Positions 1 through 6,192 of a stretch of DNA of 12,633 nucleotides are shown in pieces (the stretch's first letter is position 1; each line of letters opens with the position of its first letter). Made by a program: the position numbers and the translations under genes. This DNA is from Deltaproteobacteria bacterium (lineage in GTDB: Bacteria; Desulfobacterota; GWC2-55-46; JADFVP01), in the NCBI GenBank assembly GCA_024275855.1, contig JAJRYL010000249.1, forward strand, positions 1-12,633, in the 5' to 3' direction. Under the pieces are notes generated by a model. It worked only from the letters and a program-made list of their open reading frames with translations, did not search any database and was not told where the DNA came from.

Positions 1-2655
1 AATAATCGTATTGCCTGATTTGCTAAGTTGCTTCAGTACGTCGAGAAGCTTGTGTATGTCCGCGAAGTGAAGTCCCGTGGTAGGCTCGTCAAGTATGTAG
101 ATTGTTTTGCCGGTAGCCCGTTTCGAGAGTTCTTTCGAGAGTTTAATGCGCTGCGCCTCGCCACCCGAAAGTGTTGTAGAGGGTTGGCCGAGCCGTATGT
201 AGCCGAGCCCGACCGTGGCAAGCGTAGAGAGCTTTTCACGTATAGGAGGAATGTTTTCGAAAAAGTCTAAACCCTCGGTAACGGTCATGTTGAGGCAATC
301 GGTTATGTTCTTTCCCCTGAAACGAATCTCAAGCGTATCTCTGTTGTAACGCGCCCCTTCGCAGACCTCGCAGGTTACATAAACGTCGGGCAGAAAGTGC
401 ATCTCTACCTTGATAAGCCCGTCTCCTTTACAGGCCTCGCACCTGCCGCCCTTTACGTTAAAGCTGAACCTGCCGGGTGTGTAACCGCGCACCCTCGACT
501 CCGGCAACTGGCTGAAAAGTTCGCGTATCGGGGTGAAGAGACCTGTGTAGGTAGAGGGGTTCGACCGTGGCGTACGACCTATGGGGGTCTGGTCGATAGC
601 GATTACCTTGTCTATATATTCGAGCCCGGTAATCTTTGTTACAAGGCCGGGGCGCTCTTTATTGTGGTAAAGCGCGCGCGCGAGGCTTTTATAAAGCGTG
701 TCTATCACAAAGGTCGATTTGCCGGAGCCCGATACGCCTGTTACGCAAGTCATAAGTCCGATAGGAATATCCACATTGAGGTTCTTAAGGTTGTTCTCGC
801 GCATTCCCTTTAGCGACAGCTTTTTTTTGCCGGGTTTTCTGCGTTCAGTCGGTACCGGTATCTTTAGTCTGCCCGAAAGGTACTTGCCGGTTAATGAGTT
901 TTTGTCTTTCAGTATCTCTTCTATCGTACCCTCAGCCACTACACGTCCGCCTCTTTCTCCAGCCTCCGGACCCATATCTATAATATGGTCTGACTCAAGC
1001 ATCGTCTCTTCGTCGTGTTCGACTATTATAACGGTATTGCCCATGTCGCGCAGTCGTGTAAGCGCACCGAGCAGTCTGCGGTTGTCCCGCTGATGAAGGC
1101 CGATTGACGGTTCGTCGAGGATGTAGAGCACGCCAACGAGGCTCGAACCTATCTGTGTGGCAAGACGGATCCTCTGCCCTTCGCCGCCGGAGAGCGTACC
1201 GGCGGAGCGTTCGAGCGTTATGTACTCAAGGCCGACATTTGCGAGAAAACCGAGCCTTTCCGAAATCTCTTTCAGTATCCTGCGCGCTATCTCCGTCTCG
1301 CTTTTAGTAAGTTTAAGGCAGGCAAAGAAGGTCACGCTCTTTTTAATAGACATCTGTACAATTTCCCAGATATTTTTGCCGCCTACCTTTATGCTTAGCG
1401 CCTCTTTTGTTAAACGGGCTCCTTCGCACTCAGGGCATGTCTGCGAGTTCATATACTTTTCGAGTCCGGCTCTAACGTCTTCCGACTCTGTTTCGTGGTA
1501 CCTGCGCTCAAGGTTGGCCAGTACACCTTCAAACGGTTCCGTGTATGTGTACCGGCTGCGCCCCGTCCGGTGTTTAAACGTCACCTCTTCGCTCCCTGTA
1601 CCGTTAAGCACAATCTCTTTTATATGTCTGCTAAGTCTGCTCCATGGTTTTGTCAGGTCGAACGAGTAGTGGGAGGCGAGGGCTTCGAGGATATGGAGGT
1701 AGTACGGCGAAACACGTTTGCCGGAAGAGGCGGACCACGGCGTTACGGCACCGGTTTCGAGCGACAGAGCGGTATCTGCGATGACGAGTTCGGGGTCGAA
1801 GTAAAATTTGTTACCAAGGCCTTTACAGCTCTTACAAGCCCCGTAAGGGCTGTTGAACGAGAATGAGGTAGGGTTGATTTCAGGGTAGCTGATAGAGCAT
1901 TTGATGCATGAGAGTTTTTCGTTAAAGAGAAGTTCGCTCTTACCTACAACGTCAACCTTGACTATTCCGTCCGATAACCGTGTAGCGATTTCCAAAGAGT
2001 CGGTAAGCCTGCGCCGGACTCCGTCTTTTAAAACCAGCCGGTCTACGACAACGTCTATATTCTGTTTTTTTCTTTTATCGAGCACGATAATAGAGTCGAG
2101 CTCTTTTATCTCTCCGTTTATGCGTACCCGTGTGTAACCCTCTTTTCTTAATCGGTCGAGCTCTTTTTTGTACTCGCCCTTGCGGCCTGTGACTATCGGG
2201 GAGAGGACTACGATACGCGTACCATTTTCGAGCTCCACAAGCGTATCGACCATCTGTTCGATTGTCTGGGCGGTAATCGGCCTTGAGCAGTTGCAGCAGT
2301 GGGGCCGCCCTATGCGCGCAAAGAGCAGGCGAAGATAGTCGTAAACCTCTGTTACCGTGCCAACGGTTGAGCGTGGATTTTTAGAGGTGCTCTTCTGTTC
2401 GATCGAGATAGAGGGCGAGAGACCCTCTATGCTCTCGACATCCGGTTTGTCAACCTGCTCTAAAAACTGGCGGGCGTATGCGGAGAGGCTCTCAACGTAC
2501 CTTCTCTGTCCCTCCGCGTAGATCGTATCGAAGGCGAGCGAGGATTTGCCGGAGCCGGAAACTCCGGTGATTACAATAAGCTTATCGCGCGGTATCTCAA
2601 GGTCGATAGACTTAAGGTTGTGCTCTTTAGCGCCTTTTATAATAATCTTATTCAT
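1..2655 (-). CDS. uvrA: UvrA, excinuclease ABC subunit A (3' end outside window)
   Basis: UvrA is the ATP-driven damage-recognition subunit of nucleotide excision repair; it scans DNA as a dimer and loads UvrB. The frame is open for 885 codons with no stop and leaves the window at its left edge; the family is about 940 residues, so roughly 55 are missing. The first Walker A lysine is residue 37 and the second residue 646, the same numbers as in E. coli UvrA. Zinc-finger cysteine pairs are at 250/253 with 274/277 and at 739/742 with 762/765. The second ABC signature is LSGGEAQR; the first reads LSGGEGQR, with Gly where Ala is usual. Both DEP motifs ([23 protein letters not shown]) are present. 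The ATG at 2655 has AAAGG seven bases upstream and gives the normal N-terminus. The 387-base gap to pdxA suggests its own promoter. Identification is certain. Confidence 0.97.
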   Translation of the reverse strand, partial: MNKIIIKGAKEHNLKSIDLEIPRDKLIVITGVSGSGKSSLAFDTIYAEGQRRYVESLSAYARQFLEQVDKPDVESIEGLSPSISIEQKSTSKNPRSTVGTVTEVYDYLRLLFARIGRPHCCNCSRPITAQTIEQMVDTLVELENGTRIVVLSPIVTGRKGEYKKELDRLRKEGYTRVRINGEIKELDSIIVLDKRKKQNIDVVVDRLVLKDGVRRRLTDSLEIATRLSDGIVKVDVVGKSELLFNEKLSCIKCSISYPEINPTSFSFNSPYGACKSCKGLGNKFYFDPELVIADTALSLETGAVTPWSASSGKRVSPYYLHILEALASHYSFDLTKPWSRLSRHIKEIVLNGTGSEEVTFKHRTGRSRYTYTEPFEGVLANLERRYHETESEDVRAGLEKYMNSQTCPECEGARLTKEALSIKVGGKNIWEIVQMSIKKSVTFFACLKLTKSETEIARRILKEISERLGFLANVGLEYITLERSAGTLSGGEGQRIRLATQIGSSLVGVLYILDEPSIGLHQRDNRRLLGALTRLRDMGNTVIIVEHDEETMLESDHIIDMGPEAGERGGRVVAEGTIEEILKDKNSLTGKYLSGRLKIPVPTERRKPGKKKLSLKGMRENNLKNLNVDIPIGLMTCVTGVSGSGKSTFVIDTLYKSLARALYHNKERPGLVTKITGLEYIDKVIAIDQTPIGRTPRSNPSTYTGLFTPIRELFSQLPESRVRGYTPGRFSFNVKGGRCEACKGDGLIKVEMHFLPDVYVTCEVCEGARYNRDTLEIRFRGKNITDCLNMTVTEGLDFFENIPPIREKLSTLATVGLGYIRLGQPSTTLSGGEAQRIKLSKELSKRATGKTIYILDEPTTGLHFADIHKLLDVLKQLSKSGNTII

Positions 2656-2670
2656 AAGACGACCTTTACA

Positions 2671-2760
2671 TTAGCCTGAGATGCCGGTGATTACGACCAG
2701 CTTGCCGCGCGGTGTCTCAAGGTCTATAGACTGAAAGTTCTGCTCTTTAGGGCCTTTTAT
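2671..2760 (-). pseudogene. Decayed duplicate of the uvrA 5' end (codons 6-34)
   Basis: Bases 2673-2760 align without gaps to 2553-2640 inside uvrA at an offset of exactly 120; I count 73 of 88 identical. Read on the minus strand, the fragment encodes 29 residues matching UvrA residues 6-34 (21 of 29 identical), then meets TAA in the middle of the Walker A motif, where UvrA continues SGK. Eight of the twelve changed codons alter the amino acid. There is no start codon: an in-frame TAA lies three codons before the homologous block. The uvrA ribosome binding site and ATG follow the TAA directly. It is probably the remnant of a partial tandem duplication or of a lost neighbouring uvrA paralogue. 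It is unlikely to be translated, but it lies in the uvrA leader if transcription starts further upstream. Confidence 0.8.
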
Positions 2761-2780
2761 TAAACCCGGTTAAACCCGGT
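2761..2780. repeat. Two tandem copies of a 10-bp unit
   Basis: TAAACCCGGT occurs twice head to tail, and a looser copy (AAACCCCGGT) lies at 2785-2794. The array starts exactly where homology between uvrA and its decayed copy ends, so it may mark a slippage or recombination junction. No function can be assigned from sequence alone. Confidence 0.6.
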
Positions 2781-2865
2781 CAGAAAACCCCGGTTTTTTA
2801 AAGACGGGGATGAATGGCCGCCCGGAGCGAAGCCGGTTTTATCCGACGTAGCAAAGGTATTTTCG

Positions 2866-2892
2866 GCATAATCTGTCCATGGCGGATTATGC
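2866..2892. repeat. 27-base imperfect palindrome
   Basis: GCATAATC at 2866-2873 is the exact complement of GATTATGC at 2885-2892. The 11 bases between can pair further on the plus strand using two G-U wobbles around a CCATGG core. The asymmetry in wobble pairing means an RNA hairpin would be more stable from the plus strand, although both flanking genes are on the minus strand. It lies 13 bases from the perfect hairpin at 2906-2927, so the two may be parts of one element. Confidence 0.55.
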
Positions 2893-2905
2893 TATCAGGT
2901 TAGAA

Positions 2906-2927
2906 ACCACGGGCTAAAGCCCGTGGT
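2906..2927. repeat. Perfect GC-rich hairpin, REP-like; possible terminator for pdxA
   Basis: ACCACGGGCT (2906-2915) and AGCCCGTGGT (2918-2927) are perfect complements separated by AA, giving a stem of eight or more GC-rich pairs around a small CTAAAG-type loop. The CCACGGGC...GCCCGTGG core resembles dispersed intergenic palindromes (REP-like, sometimes linked with IS200-type transposases); that resemblance is from memory and no transposase is in the window. On the minus strand the stem is followed only by TTTCTAA, a poor U-tract, so intrinsic termination after pdxA is possible but not well supported. Confidence 0.6.
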
Positions 2928-2978
2928 AGTTTACTTTGCTGTTTATAAAAGTTCTGGCACAAGATTACGGAGATTTTT

Positions 2979-3003
2979 AGCTGATAATTTGGCCGGTTCA
3001 GCT
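2979..3003. repeat. Inverted repeat downstream of pdxA
   Basis: AGCTGA (2979-2984) and TCAGCT (2998-3003) are perfect six-base arms around a 13-base loop, 40 bases beyond the pdxA stop. In neither direction does a run of U follow, so it is not a standard terminator. The short arms could be chance. Confidence 0.3.
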
Positions 3004-3042
3004 ACAATCACTTTTCTTTTTCCAGGCCGGGTGTAAGGGATC

Positions 3043-4005
3043 TTATCTGTTAGCGCGTCTTTTCGCCATTTCCGCTGCCGCTGTTATGGCGTTTACAAGG
3101 CTTGTCTGTTTGGCTATGCCCTGCCAGGCTATGTCGTAGGCAGTGCCGTGGTCTACCGAAGTTCGAATTATCGGTAACCCCAATGTGGTGTTTATGCCGT
3201 CTTCAAAGTGCAGCAGCTTTAGCGGGCCGAGGCCCTGGTCGTGGTACATTGCTATTACGACATCAAACTCTTTTCTCTTAACGGTTCTGTAAAAGAGCGT
3301 ATCAGCGGGCAGGGGGCCGGTTACGTCTATACCTGCCCTTTTCGCTGCTAAGACGGCAGGGGTTATAAACTTTTTTTCTTCGTCTCCCATGCCGCCCTCT
3401 TCACCGGCGTGCGGGTTCAGCCCGGCTACCGCTATGCGTGGTTTTTTAAAACCGAGGTCTTTTTTGAAAGCGGTATCCGTAATGCGTATGCTGTTTAAGA
3501 CCGCTTCTTTCGTTATGAGGGACGGTACCCGCTTGATAGGTTCGTGGATGGTAACGAGCACTACCTTCAAGTCCGCGCCGCCGAGCATCATGTTAAATTT
3601 TTTTGTACCCGTCAGGTGGGCGATAAACTCGGTGTGCCCTGGAAAAGTAAAGCCGGCTTTTTTTGCCGCCGCCTTGTTTATCGGAGCGGTAACTATTGCC
3701 GCCGCCTCTTTTTTTTGAATTAGGAAGACGGCCTCTTCTATATAACGGATCATTGCCGCGCCGCTTTTTTTTGTCGGCCTGCCGGGCCGAATTTCTCTGC
3801 TTCCAAGTGCCGGAACGTGAAATAAACGGTTTTCAGGAACCGGGCGAAGGCCGAGCCGGCCTGCAACCGCACCGAGCACCCCGGCGTCTCCGACAACAAC
3901 AGGGTTGGCGACACTTTGTACTTTTTTGCTGTTTACCGCTTTTACGGTTATTTCAGGGCCGACCCCGCAGGGGTCGCCCATTGTTATGGCTACTATAGGT
4001 TTCAT
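3043..4005 (-). CDS. pdxA: PdxA, 4-hydroxythreonine-4-phosphate dehydrogenase
   Basis: This cytoplasmic, metal-dependent NAD enzyme oxidises 4-phosphohydroxy-L-threonine in the DXP-dependent pyridoxal phosphate pathway; the product spontaneously loses CO2 and is condensed by PdxJ. The 320-residue length is normal. The N-terminus ITMGDPCGVGPEI is the family signature, with Cys13 where Ala is common. The predicted metal-binding histidines are H154 (TIHEP), H199 (NPHAGE) and H255 (MYHDQG); the substrate loop FPGHTEF is at 121-127, and the C-terminal HGTAYDIAWQGIA at 286-298 is intact. The ATG at 4005 gives the standard N-terminus, although the bases before it (GGTATCTCTATTAT) contain no good Shine-Dalgarno sequence. 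It lies 60 bases after the SurA-like gene on the same strand and is probably cotranscribed with it. The identification is firm. Confidence 0.96.
   Translation of the reverse strand: MKPIVAITMGDPCGVGPEITVKAVNSKKVQSVANPVVVGDAGVLGAVAGRLGLRPVPENRLFHVPALGSREIRPGRPTKKSGAAMIRYIEEAVFLIQKKEAAAIVTAPINKAAAKKAGFTFPGHTEFIAHLTGTKKFNMMLGGADLKVVLVTIHEPIKRVPSLITKEAVLNSIRITDTAFKKDLGFKKPRIAVAGLNPHAGEEGGMGDEEKKFITPAVLAAKRAGIDVTGPLPADTLFYRTVKRKEFDVVIAMYHDQGLGPLKLLHFEDGINTTLGLPIIRTSVDHGTAYDIAWQGIAKQTSLVNAITAAAEMAKRRANR
3960..3976. repeat. Strong GC hairpin inside the pdxA start region
   Basis: CGACCCC (3960-3966) pairs perfectly with GGGGTCG (3970-3976) across a three-base loop, over pdxA codons 10-15. It may simply reflect the conserved Gly-Asp-Pro-Cys-Gly-Val residues in a GC-ending codon context, but the same hairpin in mRNA could slow ribosomes early in pdxA, which also lacks a clear ribosome binding site. 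Confidence 0.4.
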
Positions 4006-4065
4006 ATAATAGAGATACCGGGGCGCCTCAGTGGTAAGGGGGGTGCGCCGCGTTGCCGGTCGTCG

Positions 4066-5052
4066 CTAAAGCCTTATCTCGACATGGGCGGCTTTGCGTT
4101 CTTCTTTAAGCCACGAAGAGAGCCTATTCTTCAGTCGCCGGCTAAATATGGTCTGTTGAATAGAGGGTGTAACCTCTGCCAGGCTTGCCGGCGACGCCTC
4201 TCTTTTTTGTGTAAGCTGAAGCATGTAGATGCCTTCCGGTCTTTTAATGACCGGGCTGACCTCGCCTTTTTCGAGCTTCTCTATCTCGTGTTCGAGCACA
4301 GAGTCAAGCTCTCCTTTCGATAACCATCCGAGGTCTCCGCCGTTCGATGCCGAAGGGCCGTCGGAGTACTGGCGCGCGAGGTCGGCGAACCGTTCGTTCT
4401 TTTTCAAACCCTCTTTTATAACCGAGAGCCTCGCTTGTTGAACCGATATGTCGGAACTCGGTAGAAATATCATACGGGCCCTGAATGTAGGGGGTTGAAG
4501 AAACTTTTCTATATTCTGCCTGTAGTAGTCCTCAACCTCTTCAGGAAGTATAGATATCTTGGACTTGAACTCCATATTTACGAATTTAGCCTCACGGAGC
4601 TGCGCCTTCATCTGTTCTCTGTACTCGCGCATGGTAAGTCCGTTTTGCGCCAACGCGAGCATAAGGTTCTTTTTAGTCAGGTTGTTCTGTTTCTTTACGT
4701 CCTCGATGGCGTTATCTACCTCGCGCTCCGTTACGTCTATACCGGCGGAGTCCGAGGCGTGTTTGATAAGTTTCTGATTTATAAGTTTGTCGAGCGCCCC
4801 GGTTCTAACCACCTTCGCGTCTTTTTTACCGCCCTTTTTTTCATCCTTTACCTTGTTGAGCGCCATGCCCGCGGCTACGTTCAGTTCCGAGAGCGTTATT
4901 ATGGAGTCGTCAACCACGGCGACGATTCTATCGACAACCTCTGCGTGCGTCAAAACAGGCGTGCTTACGCAAAAAAGCGCTGCAACGGTTACGGCGATGG
5001 AGAGTAGAGCCTTTAGGGGTTTTTTGAAGTTTTGTCTTTTGTGAAAAATCAC
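4066..5052 (-). CDS. SurA-like periplasmic peptidyl-prolyl isomerase (single parvulin domain)
   Basis: This is a predicted periplasmic chaperone and prolyl isomerase helping outer-membrane protein folding. The 328 residues begin with a basic stretch and a hydrophobic core (residues 14-30), then a probable signal peptidase I site after THA at 35-37. EVVDRIVAVVDDSIITLSEL at 38-57 is the typical start of mature SurA. A helical chaperone domain follows, with a Lys-rich insert (GGKKDAK, 74-80), then one parvulin domain at about 186-283 (NGGDLGWLSKGEL at 237-249), and a C-terminal helix. E. coli SurA has two parvulin domains; this protein has one. The GTG start at 5052 overlaps the stop of the upstream parvulin gene as GTGA and has AAGGAG eight bases before it, so the two are translationally coupled. 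A general SurA/PpiC family name is safe; clients are unknown. Confidence 0.9.
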   Translation of the reverse strand: MIFHKRQNFKKPLKALLSIAVTVAALFCVSTPVLTHAEVVDRIVAVVDDSIITLSELNVAAGMALNKVKDEKKGGKKDAKVVRTGALDKLINQKLIKHASDSAGIDVTEREVDNAIEDVKKQNNLTKKNLMLALAQNGLTMREYREQMKAQLREAKFVNMEFKSKISILPEEVEDYYRQNIEKFLQPPTFRARMIFLPSSDISVQQARLSVIKEGLKKNERFADLARQYSDGPSASNGGDLGWLSKGELDSVLEHEIEKLEKGEVSPVIKRPEGIYMLQLTQKREASPASLAEVTPSIQQTIFSRRLKNRLSSWLKEERKAAHVEIRL

Positions 5053-5999
5053 AGGAGAGTCTCCTTAATCCTGATGTCGGCATCTCTTTTAAGCCTACTG
5101 ACCCACTCTTTGAATTTGCGCTCTACTACTTCACGTTTCATCTCTTTGGATATTTCTTCTTTAACATCTTCAAAGTCGCGCGTTATGCTCTTTCTGCGCT
5201 CCTTGATAAAGAAGATGTGGTATCCGTAACCAGTCTTTAATATCCTCGAAATCCTGCCCTGACGCGTTGTAAAGGCTATTGTCTCGAACTCTTCGGGCAT
5301 GTCGCCTTTTCCGAAAAAGCCTAAGTCTCCGCCGTGTTCACCCTCCGGGCTTATAGAGACCTCTTTGGCTATTTCGGCAAAGTTTTCCGGTGTCAGCCGT
5401 TTGCGCACGGCGCGGGCCTCTTATTCGGTCTTTACAAGTATCATCAGCGCGTGTACCTGTTCGGGCACCTTATACTCTGATATATGTTCGTCGTAATAGT
5501 TACGGGCGGCCTCTTGCGATATATCGACCGTTGAGGTGATTACCTGCTCAATCACCTTGCCTATAAGCAGTTTTCTTCTAAGCTCGTCCTGCCAGCCCTC
5601 GAAACTTCCGTACCGTTTTGAGACTATTGTATTAAACTCTTCGTCTCCGACCGCCCCTTTAATGTACTCTACCTCGATAGCGAGTTCGGCCTCGGTAACA
5701 GTAAGGCCGAGTTTGATCGCGGAGTCGAGAAGCAGCGCCTCTTCGATAAGCTGGTTGATGATATTCTTTTTTAGTTCGGCTATCTCTGCCGGGTCCACCT
5801 TTTCGGTCTCCGGCGGCAGAAGCCTGCCGAGCGCGTCGTTGTACTCGTCTGCCGTTATTGTGCGGGAGTTTACTACAATCGCGGCATCGCTTACCGTATC
5901 AGGAGCCTCTTTTGCCGCTTTGTCGCATCCGAGTATCGGCAGCAGCATTAGTGTCAGCACCGTGGTGGTTATTAAAAGCCCATGTTTTATTCTGAACAT
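5049..5999 (-). pseudogene. Lipoprotein PpiC/SurA-type isomerase interrupted by an in-frame TAA
   Basis: Read through, this is a 316-codon parvulin-family lipoprotein gene. The first part (5999-5421, 192 residues) has a signal peptide ending in a lipobox ILGC with Cys25 and Asp26, a SurA-like helical domain, and the first parvulin strand, ending LMILVKTE. A TAA at 5423-5421 then stops it. Without any shift of frame the next codons give EARAVRKRLTPENFAEIAK, continuing a normal parvulin domain (GGDLGFFGKGDMPEEF, GYGYHIFFIKE) to TGA at 5051-5049. The usual residue at the stop is Glu, so a single GAA to TAA change is the simplest explanation. AAGAGG overlaps the TAA and sits eight bases before an in-frame GTG at 5408, so reinitiation is possible, but each half would carry only part of the isomerase fold. 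Alternatives are a sequencing error, readthrough or a very recent pseudogene; the intact downstream half argues against old decay. Confidence 0.85.
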
Positions 6000-6029
6000 A
6001 GATTGATCTGCGGGTTAAAGGTGATGATA

Positions 6030-6060
6030 ATTATAAGATGGTATAAAGCGGCGCAGGCAA
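6030..6060 (-). promoter_or_regulatory. Candidate sigma-70 promoter for the parvulin-parvulin-pdxA operon
   Basis: On the minus strand a perfect TATAAT (-10) lies at 6035-6030, with TTGCCT (-35) at 6060-6055. The spacer is 19 bases, longer than ideal. Transcription would start near 6023, about 23 bases before the lipoprotein ATG at 5999, and that ATG has no clear Shine-Dalgarno sequence. The whole mfd-parvulin gap is 193 bases, enough for a separate promoter. Confidence 0.4.
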
Positions 6061-6084
6061 CTACCAAAGCAGCGCGCTGAACCG

Positions 6085-6100
6085 AACCGCTAAAACGGTT
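6085..6100. repeat. Inverted repeat in the mfd-parvulin gap
   Basis: AACCG pairs with CGGTT around CTAAAA. A T-rich run (TATAATTTTTTT) follows on the plus strand, so it resembles a weak terminator only for plus-strand transcription, where no gene precedes it. On the minus strand no U-tract follows. Confidence 0.3.
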
Positions 6101-6125
6101 TATAATTTTTTTAAATAGAGATAAG

Positions 6126-6144
6126 AGCCATAAATTTATCGGCT
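6126..6144. repeat. AT-rich palindrome downstream of mfd
   Basis: AGCCATAAATTTATCGGCT is self-complementary except for one bulged base (AGCC/GGCT arms with ATAAA/TTTAT inside). It lies about 50 bases past the mfd stop and could be a protein-binding site or a chance feature of AT-rich DNA. Confidence 0.3.
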
Positions 6145-6192
6145 TAAAATATCCGCAATCCTGTTCCGTGTCTTTTACAATCATTATAAATT

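Larger units (their letters stand above)
2656..3042. other. Intergenic region between pdxA and uvrA, rich in repeats
   Basis: These 387 bases hold no convincing gene. From left to right they contain the uvrA ribosome binding site, the decayed uvrA copy, a short tandem repeat, a 27-base imperfect palindrome, a perfect 20-base-arm-plus-loop hairpin and a weaker inverted repeat near the pdxA end. At 2788-2810 there is also CCCCG pairing with CGGGG around a T-rich loop. I see no clear sigma-70 promoter for uvrA on the minus strand. Several stem-loops side by side in a non-coding stretch are typical of intergenic repeat elements. Confidence 0.6.

Noticed and set aside
397..813. Plus-strand open frames across uvrA, up to about 170 codons
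   Set aside because: They lie opposite a certain uvrA frame that is open for 885 codons with all motifs; the products have no recognisable features and reflect codon bias on the other strand.
2979..3003. Rho-independent terminator after pdxA
   Set aside because: The arms are only six pairs with a 13-base loop, and an A-rich rather than T-rich stretch follows on the minus strand.
5049..5408. Separate small PpiC gene of 119 codons
   Set aside because: It lacks the first strand of the parvulin fold and is in frame with the upstream lipoprotein half across one stop, so I treat both as one broken gene.
5421..5423. Stop-codon recoding (selenocysteine or pyrrolysine)
   Set aside because: Those use TGA and TAG; the codon here is TAA, and no SECIS-like structure or special residue is expected at this site.
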